A DNA stretch of 64,000 nucleotides from Noviluteimonas lactosilytica (lineage in GTDB: Bacteria; Pseudomonadota; Gammaproteobacteria; Xanthomonadales; Xanthomonadaceae). Below, in pieces: positions 1-8,351 of this stretch. A program made the translations under genes and the position numbers. The notes beneath the pieces are model-generated. The model was not told the origin of the DNA, searched no databases, and saw only the letters and a list, made by a program, of their open reading frames with translations. The DNA lies in assembly GCF_020866925.1 (NCBI RefSeq), contig NZ_JAJGAK010000003.1, positions 302,966-366,965 of the forward strand. Reading direction: 5' to 3'. The stretch's first letter is position 1. Every line of letters begins with the position of its first letter.

Positions 1-617
1 GTCTTGACCTGCTGTTCGGCGATGCCTTCGAACGGCACCTGCACGAAGTTGAGGTTCTGGAAGGTGTTGGTGATGTTGAAGCCGTTGAAGAAGTACTGGT
101 TCTCGGCAACGGACGCGCCGCCGAACGAAGCCAGGTTGCCGAACGCCGCATCGCCACGCACGGTGCCCGGCGCGAGCAGCGCGACATCGGTGGTGTTGCG
201 CGCGACGGGGATCTTCGCGATCTGTTCGGCGGTGAGGATCGTCGTGGATTCCACCGACGACACGTCGATCGGGTTGATCTGGCCGGAGCCGTACACGGTG
301 ATGCCGTCCAGCGTCTGCGCGGCGCTGGCGCCGGTGAAGTCGACCGTGCTCGCGGTGCCGACGTTCACCCGCACCTTGCGCGTGCTGCCGTCGCTGCGCG
401 TCACCGTGTATTCGCCGACCGGCAATTGCGAAAGACGATACGTGCCATCGGCCCCGACGGTGATCGTGCGCGAGAAGCCGCGATCGGCATTGCTGACAGT
501 GATGGTGTCGCCCGCTTCGGCGCGGCCCGAGATGGCGCCCGCCGTATTCGACTGCGCCTGCGCACCGCCCGCGATGCACAGCCCCAGCGCGATCGCCAGT
601 GTGGTCTTCCTGATCAT
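1..617 (-). CDS. TonB-dependent receptor, N-terminal part (cut by window edge)
   Basis: The frame stays open from an ATG at 617 down to base 1, so about 205 residues are visible and the stop lies outside. Residues 1-22 form a signal peptide ending AQAQ. A carboxypeptidase-regulatory-like beta domain follows (about 23-95, with the pattern DGTYRLSQLPVGEYTV), then a TonB-box-like stretch (TLDGITVYGSGQ) and the start of a plug domain (TTILTAEQIAKIPVARNTTDVALLAPG). This order is typical of Oar-like receptors of Xanthomonadaceae, which import large substrates across the outer membrane with TonB energy. The substrate cannot be told. It lies downstream of a second receptor on the same strand, separated by a terminator. 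Confidence 0.9.
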   Translation of the reverse strand, partial: MIRKTTLAIALGLCIAGGAQAQSNTAGAISGRAEAGDTITVSNADRGFSRTITVGADGTYRLSQLPVGEYTVTRSDGSTRKVRVNVGTASTVDFTGASAAQTLDGITVYGSGQINPIDVSSVESTTILTAEQIAKIPVARNTTDVALLAPGTVRGDAAFGNLASFGGASVAENQYFFNGFNITNTFQNLNFVQVPFEGIAEQQVK

Positions 618-771
618 TCGTCACGTTCTCCGTAAGGGTTAAACCGCTGTTAAGCGGAAACGCGACGGTAGCGATTGGGTCCGTGCGTCAGACAGGCGCG
701 CGTCGCGCGAAGCGCGCGCGATGCGTCGCCAGCGGCGCAATGAAAATTCGCCGTAGTCGAAGCGGCATCCG

Positions 772-806
772 AAAAAAAGCGAAGCGGCCCCGAGGGACCG
801 CTTCGC
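772..806 (-). terminator. Rho-independent terminator after the second receptor gene
   Basis: An inverted repeat at 779-806 pairs GCGAAGCGG with CCGCTTCGC and extends over CCC/GGG with one mismatch around a 2-nt loop. Read on the minus strand it is followed by seven T residues (772-778). It lies 28 bp past the stop of the receptor ending at 834, so it should end that transcript and insulate the next receptor. Confidence 0.8.
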
Positions 807-833
807 CGAGTTGCCGCGCGTTGCGACGGAGGA

Positions 834-3677
834 TCAGAACTTCTGCTGGTACTGCACGTACGGGAAGCGCCCGATGTCGAAGCCGCCGTAGTACCAGAAG
901 CTGCTGTGCGGCTGGCTGTACATCGTCGGGCCCACGCGATCGAACACGTTGTTCACGCCGACCGAGATCGTCGAGGTCCACGGCGTCGACCAGCGGTACT
1001 GCACGTCGTTGAACGTGTTGGACCCGACATGGTTGCGGCCGACCTTGCGCCCGCCCGTTTCAGGCGCCGCCCAGTCGGGATCGCTGCAACCGTTCGGCGT
1101 GCATGATTCGTACATGCCGGAGTAGTAGCGCGCGGTCCAGCGCACGCCGTGGTCGCCGAGCGACCAGTCGGCCCCGAGGTTGGAACGCAGGCGGAAGTGG
1201 CCAGCCCACCCGTTGTATTGCGATGGCACGCTCGCATCGCTGCTCGTCTTGCCTTCGAAATAGTCGACGTACGTCGTGTCCCAGCTGAAGCCGACCTGGC
1301 CCCACGCGTGTTCCGGCAGGCGATAGTTCACGCCGATGTCGTAGCCCGCGGTTTCCCAGTACGCGACGTTGCCGGTCGTGTAGCTGAGGCTCAGGACTTC
1401 GCCGGTGACGGGGTCGCGGACGAAGCGCGCGCAGCTCGTTGCGTTGTTGCGCATGTAGCAGTCGTTGAGGATCGCCGTCGGGCTGTCCGCGGCGATGGCA
1501 TCGTCGATGCGGATCTTCCACCAGTCGAGGCTGAGGTTGAGGCCGCGCACCTGGTCGGGACTGAACACCGCGCCGATCGTCTGCGTGGTCGACGTCTCCG
1601 GTTGCAGGTCCGGGTTGGATCCCGAGAGGAACGGCTGGTTCGACTGCGAGTTCGGCCGTGTCGCGGGGACGCCGCCCTGCGCGACCTGGCGATAACCCTC
1701 GGGCACCGCGGCACGGCACGCGTCATTGCCGCGCCCCTGGCCGAACACCGAATCGCACGGGTCGGTGTAGAACACGAAACTCTGGTTGAGCGGACCGTAG
1801 AGATTCGCGATCGTCGGCGCGCGGAAACCTTCGCCCCACGTGCCGCGCACGAGCAGGTCGGCGATGGGGCGCCATTCGATGCCGACCTTGCTGTTGGTCG
1901 TCGCGCCGAACGAGCTGTAGTCCGAGTAGCGCGAAGCAAGGTTCACCGCGAGCCCGTACGCGAATGGCTTGTCGCGCAGCAGCGGGATGTTCGTTTCCGC
2001 GTACAACTCGTCGAGGTGGTATTCGCCGCCGCTGTTGCCGGAACCCAGGTTCGTCGACAGGCCCGTCTGTCGCAGCGCGTCGGGGGAGAACCCACCCGAT
2101 TCGCGGCGATGTTCGTAACCGACGGCGAGACCCATGTCGCCCGCGGGCAACTCGGCGAGCACGCCCGCGGCGTTGGCGAACAGCGCGGTCGTTTCGGTTT
2201 CGCCGGCGTCGTGGCCGATCGGCATCAGGAAAGTTTGCAGCGCCGGATCGGCGAGCGTGTTGGACAGGCCGCTGCCGTGCGGCGCGAGCGGATTCCACGG
2301 GATGCATTGGCCGGCGCCCAGGTTGGAGCCGTAGTCGATCGGCGCGGCGGCGGTGCCGCATTCGACGCGGTTGGTGTCGGAGTTGAACCACGACGCGCCG
2401 GTCGCCTGCTGCACGGCGGGGATCAGCAGATCGCCGCGGCTGTCCTTCGACGTGCGCAGCGTGTTCTGGTACATGCCCGCGTCCCAGGTCCACGGCAGCT
2501 CGCGCAGATCGAGGCGGCCTTCGAGCTTCGCGCCGAGGCGCTGCGTCGTCGCGCTGCTTTCGGTGACGCGCGGCATCTCCCACGTGCGGCGGAAGTAGTG
2601 GACATCCTGGCCCGTCGGATTGAACCAGCTGTCGGCGGCGAGCAGGTTCGACGGATTGGATTGCCACGGATAACCCGCGATCTGCTGCATCGTGTCGCGA
2701 TGGTTGTACAACGCGTCGAGGGTGAAGGTCAGGTCGTCGCGCAGGTCGACGCCCGCATTCGCGAAGATCGACGTGCGCTCCATGCCCGTCACCAGCGACA
2801 TCTGTTCGTTGGGATTGGCGTAGTCGGCGCGCGTGTACGGACGATAGTCGTCGAGGTTGCGCGGATTGCCGCCCGCCTCGAGCGTGAGCCACGTGGACGG
2901 GTCGTTCGGAACGGGGCGCAGCACGCCTTTCTCCGATACCGCCGAACCGCTGCCCGTCGCGGTGAACGCGCGATCCTTCGCCCACACCGGATCTTCCTTC
3001 GCGTGGGTCGCGCCGATGGTCGCCCAGCTGCGTTCGTTGCTCACGCCGAAGGTCGCGTCGTACGACTGCTTGCGCCCGTCGCCGACGTCGAACTGGCCGA
3101 AGTAGACGTTGGCGTCCGCGCCGTCGAAGCGCTTGCGCGTGATGATGTTGACCACGCCGGCGATCGCGTCGGACCCGTAGATCGACGACGCGCCGTCCTT
3201 CAGCACTTCGATGCGTTCGACCACGGCGGTGGGGATCTGCGACACGTCGGCATAGCCCGCGGTCGTGATGCCGAGACGCTGTCCGTCGACGAGGATCAGC
3301 GTGCGCTGCGGACCCAGGTTGCGCATGCTGATGTACGAGCCGCCGACGTTCTCGCCGCTCGCCAGTGCGTCGGCGCGGCTGATCGCCGGCGAACCCACGG
3401 CGCTCGACGCCTGCAGGATGTCCGCCACCGACTGCAGGCCGGTGCGCTGCATTTCTTCGCGCGTGATCACCTGCACCGGCTGCACGGTCTCGGTGTCGAC
3501 GGCGCGCGCGATGCGCGAACCGGTGATGGTGACGGTGCGCAGCGTCGTCGCGGCGGCGACGCCTTCGGTGGATTCGGCGGGCGCCGCATCCTGCGCGTGG
3601 AGCGGCAATGCGATGGCGAGTACGGCGCTCGCGAACAACGCGCGACGGACAGCGTCGCGCAACAAGGTGTGCTTCAT
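834..3677 (-). CDS. TonB-dependent receptor, 947 aa
   Basis: An outer-membrane gated barrel for TonB/ExbB/ExbD-driven uptake. Residues 1-28 are a signal peptide ending HAQ. A TonB-box-like segment (TLRTVTITGSRI, about 45-56) leads into the plug domain, with PVQVITREEMQRTG and LVDGQRLG visible. The rest is a long beta-barrel with many aromatic strands, ending in Phe (QYQQKF), the usual C-terminal outer-membrane insertion signal. The ATG at 3677 is preceded by GGAGAC. Length and the GSRI-type N-terminus match the large Xanthomonadaceae receptor group often linked to carbohydrate, peptide or siderophore uptake. No neighbour reveals the substrate. A strong terminator follows the stop. Confidence 0.92.
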   Translation of the reverse strand: MKHTLLRDAVRRALFASAVLAIALPLHAQDAAPAESTEGVAAATTLRTVTITGSRIARAVDTETVQPVQVITREEMQRTGLQSVADILQASSAVGSPAISRADALASGENVGGSYISMRNLGPQRTLILVDGQRLGITTAGYADVSQIPTAVVERIEVLKDGASSIYGSDAIAGVVNIITRKRFDGADANVYFGQFDVGDGRKQSYDATFGVSNERSWATIGATHAKEDPVWAKDRAFTATGSGSAVSEKGVLRPVPNDPSTWLTLEAGGNPRNLDDYRPYTRADYANPNEQMSLVTGMERTSIFANAGVDLRDDLTFTLDALYNHRDTMQQIAGYPWQSNPSNLLAADSWFNPTGQDVHYFRRTWEMPRVTESSATTQRLGAKLEGRLDLRELPWTWDAGMYQNTLRTSKDSRGDLLIPAVQQATGASWFNSDTNRVECGTAAAPIDYGSNLGAGQCIPWNPLAPHGSGLSNTLADPALQTFLMPIGHDAGETETTALFANAAGVLAELPAGDMGLAVGYEHRRESGGFSPDALRQTGLSTNLGSGNSGGEYHLDELYAETNIPLLRDKPFAYGLAVNLASRYSDYSSFGATTNSKVGIEWRPIADLLVRGTWGEGFRAPTIANLYGPLNQSFVFYTDPCDSVFGQGRGNDACRAAVPEGYRQVAQGGVPATRPNSQSNQPFLSGSNPDLQPETSTTQTIGAVFSPDQVRGLNLSLDWWKIRIDDAIAADSPTAILNDCYMRNNATSCARFVRDPVTGEVLSLSYTTGNVAYWETAGYDIGVNYRLPEHAWGQVGFSWDTTYVDYFEGKTSSDASVPSQYNGWAGHFRLRSNLGADWSLGDHGVRWTARYYSGMYESCTPNGCSDPDWAAPETGGRKVGRNHVGSNTFNDVQYRWSTPWTSTISVGVNNVFDRVGPTMYSQPHSSFWYYGGFDIGRFPYVQYQQKF

Positions 3678-3776
3678 GGGGTTTGTCTCCGTTCGGGAAG
3701 TACCGCGTTTTCAGCGGTGACCGGACGTTACAAACCCGTTTGCATTACAGGCGGCGGATAGTTGCGCGCCGCGTCG

Positions 3777-3809
3777 AGGAGCTTTCACCGAAGCTGGTAG
3801 AAAGCTCCT
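3777..3809 (-). terminator. Stem-loop downstream of ahpD
   Basis: AGGAGCTTTC (3777-3786) pairs perfectly with GAAAGCTCCT (3800-3809) across a 13-nt loop, 11 bp after the ahpD stop. No T run follows, so it may be a processing or RNA-stability structure rather than a full intrinsic terminator. Confidence 0.5.
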
Positions 3810-3820
3810 GCGACGATTGC

Positions 3821-4354
3821 TTAGCTGGCCGATTGCTCCAGCGTCACGGCGACCGCATGCACCACCGCGGCGATCTTCAGCGCGCTCTGCACGCCCTGCG
3901 CGGTGACTTCGTGCTGGCGCAACGTGCGTTCGTGCGAGTCCATGCACGCACCGCAACCGTTGATGGCCGAGACGGCAAGCGAGGCGAGTTCGAACGTCAT
4001 CTTGTCGACGCCCGGGTTGGCCATGACGTTCATGCGCAGGCCCGCGCGCAGCTGGCCGTACTCGTCGTTGTGGATCAGGTGCGTGGCGCGGTAGTAGATG
4101 TTGTTCATCGCCATGATCGCCGCGGCCGAGCGCGCGCCGTTCATTTCTTCGGGCGACAGCTGTTCGGCGGCGAAGCCTTCGATCGCCGCGACCAGCGGCG
4201 CATGGCGCGAGGCGATCGCGCACGACAGCGCGATGACGCGGATCTGCTTCGCGTTCAGGCCGGCCGCGCCGGTCTCGCTCAGCACCGAGTCGAGGTTGAG
4301 CTTGAGGTCCTTCGCGTAGTCGGGGATGGCGTTGCGCAGGTCTTGCAATTGCAT
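3821..4354 (-). CDS. ahpD: Alkyl hydroperoxidase AhpD (carboxymuconolactone decarboxylase fold)
   Basis: A 177-aa cytoplasmic protein that regenerates AhpC and has weak peroxidase activity in characterised homologues. The active-site motif NGCGACMDSH gives C134 and C137, with H141 and an upstream acid (E122) in the places known from mycobacterial AhpD. The helical AhpD/CMD pattern spans the whole length and the size matches the family. It follows ahpC on the same strand after 84 bp containing a strong hairpin, so the two are probably co-transcribed from the OxyR-controlled promoter. An AhpF-type reductase is not present here, which agrees with AhpD acting as the AhpC reductant. Confidence 0.93.
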   Translation of the reverse strand: MQLQDLRNAIPDYAKDLKLNLDSVLSETGAAGLNAKQIRVIALSCAIASRHAPLVAAIEGFAAEQLSPEEMNGARSAAAIMAMNNIYYRATHLIHNDEYGQLRAGLRMNVMANPGVDKMTFELASLAVSAINGCGACMDSHERTLRQHEVTAQGVQSALKIAAVVHAVAVTLEQSAS

Positions 4355-4371
4355 TTCGTGTCTCCGATGGA

Positions 4372-4400
4372 ATCGTGGCCGGGGGATACCCGGCCACGAT
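4372..4400 (-). terminator. Intercistronic hairpin between ahpC and ahpD
   Basis: ATCGTGGCCGGG (4372-4383) pairs perfectly with CCCGGCCACGAT (4389-4400) around a 5-nt loop: a 12-bp GC-rich stem with no T run. Its place between the two cistrons suggests partial termination or protection of the ahpC message 3' end, giving more AhpC than AhpD. Confidence 0.6.
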
Positions 4401-4438
4401 GGATCCGCTTCATGGGGGAGGCGGTATGACTTCGGCGA

Positions 4439-4975
4439 TCAGGCGACCTTGAGCGTGTCTTCGCCCTGGCGCCAGTTGCACGGGCACAGCTCGTCGGTCT
4501 GCAGCGCGTCGAGCACGCGCAGCACTTCTTCCGGGTTGCGGCCGACGGAACCGGCGGTGACGTAGACGAACTGGATCTCGCCGTTCGGATCGACGATGAA
4601 CGTCGCGCGCTGCGCCACGCCGTCGCTGCCGAGGATGCCGAGCGCCGAGGTCAGCTCGCGCTTGATGTCGGCCAGCATCGGGAACGGCAGGCTGTTGAGA
4701 TCCTTGTGGTGCGTGCGCCACGCGTGGTGCACGAACTCGCTGTCGGTCGAACCGGTCAGCAGCTGCGCGTCGCGGTCCTTGAAGGCCTGGTCGAGCTTGG
4801 CGAAGCCGGTGATCTCGGTCGGGCACACGAAGGTGAAGTCCTTCGGGTAGAAGAACACGACCAGCCACTTGCCCTTGTACGTTTCGTTGGTGATATCAAC
4901 GAAGGCGTTGTTCAGGTCGTTCGAGACGGTGGCCTTGAGGTTGAACTGGGGAAACTTGTCGCCGACGGTCAGCAT
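4439..4975 (-). CDS. ahpC: Peroxiredoxin AhpC
   Basis: A thiol peroxidase that reduces H2O2 and organic hydroperoxides. The peroxidatic motif FVCPTEI places C51. The C-terminus carries a double-cysteine motif, CPCNW (C164 and C166), as in the mycobacterial AhpC that is recycled by AhpD. I chose the ATG at 4975 because AGGAG lies 7 nt upstream; a TTG one codon earlier is less likely. The product is 178 aa, close to the usual family size. It is transcribed away from oxyR, with an ATAG-N7-CTAT operator in the shared intergenic region, so peroxide induction through OxyR is expected. Confidence 0.95.
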   Translation of the reverse strand: MLTVGDKFPQFNLKATVSNDLNNAFVDITNETYKGKWLVVFFYPKDFTFVCPTEITGFAKLDQAFKDRDAQLLTGSTDSEFVHHAWRTHHKDLNSLPFPMLADIKRELTSALGILGSDGVAQRATFIVDPNGEIQFVYVTAGSVGRNPEEVLRVLDALQTDELCPCNWRQGEDTLKVA

Positions 4976-5082
4976 CAACTAACTCCTGCTTGATGGGAGG
5001 TGGGGAAGGATTGCGAAGGGTGCCGCCAGGAGCGTTCCCCCGGCGAGAACGCAAGAATGAACGCGCGGACTGAATACAGCAA

Positions 5083-5119
5083 GTCGATTGATTCGATACG
5101 ACCAATAGGCGTAGGCTAT
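5083..5119. promoter_or_regulatory. OxyR-type operator between ahpC and oxyR
   Basis: The sequence ATAG-GCGTAGG-CTAT at 5105-5119 is a perfect ATAG-N7-CTAT half operator. A degenerate second 15-mer lies 7 bp upstream (5083-5097), giving the tandem spacing known for OxyR. The proximal half ends only 6 bp before the oxyR start, as expected for autorepression combined with activation of divergent ahpC. Confidence 0.75.
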
Positions 5120-5124
5120 CGCCC

Positions 5125-6087
5125 ATGAACCTCCGCGACCTGCGCTATCTCGTCGCCCTCGCCGACCACAAGCACTTCGGCCGCGCCGCCGAGGCCAGCT
5201 TCGTCAGCCAGCCCACCCTGTCCACCCAGATCCGCAAGCTCGAAGAAGAACTCGGGGTGGCGCTGGTCGAACGCGCGCCGCGCAAGGTCATGCTCACGCC
5301 GGCCGGCCGCGACATCGCCGAGCGCGCGCGGCGCATCGTCGGCGAGGTCGAGCAGATGCGCGAAGCCGCGCGCCGCAGCCGCGATCCGGAAGCGGGCACG
5401 GTGCGCCTCGGCATGTTCCCGACGCTCGGCCCCTACCTGTTGCCGCACGTCGTGCCGCGCATCCGCGAGCGCTTCCCGAAACTCGAACTGCTGCTCGTCG
5501 AAGAAAAGAGCGACGTGCTCCTCTCGCGCCTGCGCGAAGGCAAGCTCGACGCCGGCCTGCTCGCGCTGCCGATCCACGACGACCAGCTGCACACCGAATT
5601 CCTGTTCGAAGAACCCTTCCTGCTCGCGGTGCCGGAAACGCATCCGCTCGCGCGCCGCGATCAACTCGCGTTGTCCGACCTCGCCGACCAGCGCCTGCTG
5701 CTGCTCGAGGACGGCCATTGCCTGCGCGAACAGGCGCTCGACGTGTGCCAGCTCGCCGGCGCCGGCGAGATGCGCGACTTCCAGGCGACGAGCCTGGAGA
5801 CCCTGCGCCAGATGGTGGCGGCGAACGTCGGCGTAACCTTGTTGCCGACGCTCGCGGTGAAGCCGCCGGTCGCGCGATCGAAGGACATCCACCTGCTCGG
5901 CTTCCGCGACTCGCATCCGAGCCGCAGGATCGCGATGGTGTGGCGGCGCAGTTCGGCGATGGGCGCGTTCCTCGAGCGCCTCGCGCAGGTGTTCCGCGAC
6001 CTGCCGCCCGAACTGTTCACGCCGACTTCCGACCTCCTCCCCGCCAAATCCCCGCGAGCGACGGCCTCGAAAGGGAAACGTGCATGA
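5125..6087 (+). CDS. oxyR: Hydrogen-peroxide-inducible LysR-type activator OxyR
   Basis: A 320-aa cytoplasmic transcription factor. Residues 1-60 form the LysR winged helix-turn-helix (FGRAAEASFVSQPTLSTQIRKLE) and the rest the periplasmic-binding-like sensor. The redox cysteines fall at C199 (EDGHCLREQAL) and C208 (DVCQLAG), the same numbers as in E. coli OxyR, so the disulfide switch is intact. It is divergent from ahpC-ahpD across an OxyR-type operator. Its stop overlaps the start of the next gene (ATGA), so that small protein is co-transcribed. Confidence 0.95.
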   Translation: MNLRDLRYLVALADHKHFGRAAEASFVSQPTLSTQIRKLEEELGVALVERAPRKVMLTPAGRDIAERARRIVGEVEQMREAARRSRDPEAGTVRLGMFPTLGPYLLPHVVPRIRERFPKLELLLVEEKSDVLLSRLREGKLDAGLLALPIHDDQLHTEFLFEEPFLLAVPETHPLARRDQLALSDLADQRLLLLEDGHCLREQALDVCQLAGAGEMRDFQATSLETLRQMVAANVGVTLLPTLAVKPPVARSKDIHLLGFRDSHPSRRIAMVWRRSSAMGAFLERLAQVFRDLPPELFTPTSDLLPAKSPRATASKGKRA

Positions 6088-6716
6088 AACCGCGGACCTG
6101 GGTGGTGATCGGATTGGTCGTCGCGCTGGGTTGGTGGTGGTTCCAGCGCGTGCCCGATGCGCCGGCCGCGGCGCAGGGCGCGGCCGTGCAGTGCCCGCCC
6201 CCGCCGGGCGTGACCGATGGCGACGTGCCGTTGCAAAGCCCGGTGCCGGGCGACTTCGCACAGATCCGGCTCGCACCCGCGACGCTGCGACCGCTCGCCG
6301 GTTTCAGCCTCGACGCACGCGTGCTGTCGCGCGAGGACTATGCGATCGGCCGTGAAGCCGACCTCTCGCCCACCGACCTCGCGCTCGGCTGGGGCCGCAT
6401 GCGCGAGGACGCCGTGCTCTCGCAACTGTCGATCTCGCAATCGAACCGCTGGTACCACTATCGCTGGCAGGGCGAGCCGCCGATCCCCGTCGGGGAGATC
6501 GTGCGCTCGAGCGCGAACATGCACATGATCCCGGCCTCGCCCGAAGCGGCGAAGCAACTCGCACGCGTGCGCGAAGGCGATCGCGTGCGCATCGATGGGT
6601 GGCTGGTCGAAGCCGACGCACCCGACGGTTGGCGCTGGCGCAGTTCGACGACGCGCGAAGACAGCGGCAGCGGCGCGTGCGAAGTCGTCTACGTCTGTTC
6701 GATCTCGCGCGAGTGA
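6084..6716 (+). CDS. Membrane-anchored protein of unknown function after oxyR
   Basis: A 210-aa protein translated from an ATG overlapping the oxyR stop. Residues 5-20 form one hydrophobic segment (VVIGLVVALGWWW); the remainder is probably periplasmic. It has conserved-looking stretches such as LARVREGDRVRIDGWLVEA and the cysteine-containing end GACEVVYVCSIS. The tail looks like an OB-type beta fold, but I cannot assign a family. The translational coupling suggests a link to the oxidative-stress regulator, though that could be chance of packing. Its 3' end overlaps the convergent transporter gene by 28 bp. Confidence 0.75.
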   Translation: MKPRTWVVIGLVVALGWWWFQRVPDAPAAAQGAAVQCPPPPGVTDGDVPLQSPVPGDFAQIRLAPATLRPLAGFSLDARVLSREDYAIGREADLSPTDLALGWGRMREDAVLSQLSISQSNRWYHYRWQGEPPIPVGEIVRSSANMHMIPASPEAAKQLARVREGDRVRIDGWLVEADAPDGWRWRSSTTREDSGSGACEVVYVCSISRE

Positions 6717-7609
6717 CGCGCGGTGCCGCGCGTCAGCCCGAGGAAGATGCCGGCCAGCGACAACACGAGGCCCAGCATCCCGAGCGCCGATAGCCGGGTG
6801 CCGAACAGCGCCGCGTCCCACACGTAGGCCAGCAACGGCTGCAGCAACAGGCACAGGCCGAGCACGCCCGCGGTGAGCTTCGGCATCGCGCGTCCGATCA
6901 CCAGCCACCCGCAGACCTGCGCGATGAACGCGTAGGCGAGCAGCGTCGCCCAGTCGATCGCGCGCGTCGGCGGCAACGCTTCGCCGCCGAGCAACGTCAT
7001 CGGCAACAGCAGCGCCGCGGTGACCAGGCACATCCACCACAGCAGCGATTCGTTCGATGCACCGCCGCGCTCGGCCTGCGCCTTGCGGAATGCGATGAGG
7101 AAGCCCGCGTACGCGACACCGGTGCCGAGGCCGAACCCGATGCCCGCATGGAAGCGCGCATCGAAGCTCGCCCAATCCGGCACGAGCATCAATGCGAGTC
7201 CACCGATCGCGAGCAACAGGCCGCTCCACAATCGCCAACCGCCATGTTCGCCGAGCACCAGCGCACCGTAACCGGCGAGCATGAACACCTGGAAATTGCC
7301 GAGCAACGTCGCGAGCCCGACACCGACGTACAGGATGCTCCGGTGCCACATCCACAGGTCGAGCGAGAAGAACACCGCCGCGAGCGCGACGAGACCGAGC
7401 ACGCGGCGCGTCGGTCGCAGGCGAGACGCACCCCGCACCGCGCCGAACCACGCGATCGGCAACAACATCGCGGCCGCCAGCGCCATGCGCCAGAACGCCG
7501 ATGCGGTCGGCCCCATGTCGACCCACTTCACGAACACCGCCGACGTGCTGATCAGCAGCGCGCCGAGCAGCATCGTCGCCAGCGGGCCGCGCGGGGCGGC
7601 GGCGGTCAT
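6689..7609 (-). CDS. EamA/DMT-family inner-membrane transporter
   Basis: A 306-aa, very hydrophobic protein with about ten transmembrane segments in two EamA halves, as in drug/metabolite transporters of the RhaT/EamA group. The repeats start at LLISTSAVFVKWVDMGPTAS and near GIGFGLGTGVAYAGFL. I placed the start at ATG 7609 because it overlaps the stop of the GST gene (ATGA); a longer open frame upstream reads through the GST gene and is an artefact. The substrate is unknown. It is translationally coupled to the GST gene and converges on the oxyR operon. Confidence 0.88.
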   Translation of the reverse strand: MTAAAPRGPLATMLLGALLISTSAVFVKWVDMGPTASAFWRMALAAAMLLPIAWFGAVRGASRLRPTRRVLGLVALAAVFFSLDLWMWHRSILYVGVGLATLLGNFQVFMLAGYGALVLGEHGGWRLWSGLLLAIGGLALMLVPDWASFDARFHAGIGFGLGTGVAYAGFLIAFRKAQAERGGASNESLLWWMCLVTAALLLPMTLLGGEALPPTRAIDWATLLAYAFIAQVCGWLVIGRAMPKLTAGVLGLCLLLQPLLAYVWDAALFGTRLSALGMLGLVLSLAGIFLGLTRGTARHSREIEQT

Positions 7610-8262
7610 GCGCGGAAGTGTTCCGTGTCCACGAGGTATTCGACCTCGGCGAACGCGGCGTCGCGCCACCGGTTCCATGCGGGCAGCGACTGGATCGCGT
7701 CGGCGAAGGCGCGCGCGTTGTCGTCCATCGGCACGCCGTAGGAGAGGAAGCGCGACACGACCGGCGCGTACATCGCATCGACGATCGAGAACGCGCCGCA
7801 CAGGAACGGGCCGCCCTGCCCGTGCGCTTCGCGCAGCTCGCGCCACATCGCCTGGATGCGCGCGGCGTCGCGTGCGGCGGCGTCGTCCCAGCAGTACTTG
7901 TCGGGCGTGCGGCGCATGTTCATCGGCATCTGCGCGCGCAACGCGCCGAAGCCCGAATGCATTTCCGCCGCCGCCGAACGTGCCTGCGCTCGCGCGGCCA
8001 CGTCGACGGGCCAGCCGCGACCATCGAGGTAACGCTCGTTGATGTACTCGCAGATCGCGAGCGAATCCCAGATCACCAGCCCGTCGTCGTGCAGCGCCGG
8101 CACGCGCCGGTTCGGCGCCCAGCGCGCGACGTCCTCCTGGAAATGGGGCGTGTCGAGCAGGATGCGCACTTCGTCGAAGGCGATGCCGAAGGTCTCGAGC
8201 ACCAGGTACGGGCGCAGCGACCAGGAGGAGTAGTTCTTGTTGCCGATGACGAGGGTGAGCAT
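7606..8262 (-). CDS. Glutathione S-transferase family protein
   Basis: A 218-aa cytosolic protein. Residues 1-80 are the thioredoxin-like N-terminal domain, with the N-terminal serine region NKNYSSWSLRPYL and the cis-Pro glutathione-binding segment RRVPALHDDGLVIWDSLAICEYI. An all-helical C-terminal domain follows. It resembles the YfcF/zeta-like transferases of proteobacteria; the electrophile substrate is unknown. It is the first gene of a two-gene unit with the EamA transporter. A large palindromic repeat lies 24 bp upstream, between this gene and the diguanylate cyclase. Confidence 0.88.
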   Translation of the reverse strand: MLTLVIGNKNYSSWSLRPYLVLETFGIAFDEVRILLDTPHFQEDVARWAPNRRVPALHDDGLVIWDSLAICEYINERYLDGRGWPVDVAARAQARSAAAEMHSGFGALRAQMPMNMRRTPDKYCWDDAAARDAARIQAMWRELREAHGQGGPFLCGAFSIVDAMYAPVVSRFLSYGVPMDDNARAFADAIQSLPAWNRWRDAAFAEVEYLVDTEHFRA

Positions 8263-8286
8263 GCAGATGGCGACTGCGCGAGAAGA

Positions 8287-8340
8287 AAAACAGGGGTCAG
8301 AGTACCTTTTCCGCGGAAAAGGTACTCTGACCCCTGTTTT
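8287..8340. repeat. Palindromic element, copy 1 (54 bp, perfect)
   Basis: The arm AAAACAGGGGTCAGAGTACC continues through TTTTCCG and is mirrored without a mismatch about a CCGCGG centre (8311-8316). Runs of A and T flank each end, so the structure would act as an intrinsic terminator in either direction. It starts 12 bp beyond the stop codon of the diguanylate cyclase at 8352. Three related copies occur in this window. Confidence 0.95.
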
Positions 8341-8351
8341 GCTTTTCCGGC

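Noticed and set aside
1149-3761. 870-codon open frame opposite the second TonB-dependent receptor
   Set aside because: It is the antisense shadow of a clear receptor gene. Its product is Arg/Ala/Val-rich without domains, as is usual for high-GC antisense frames.
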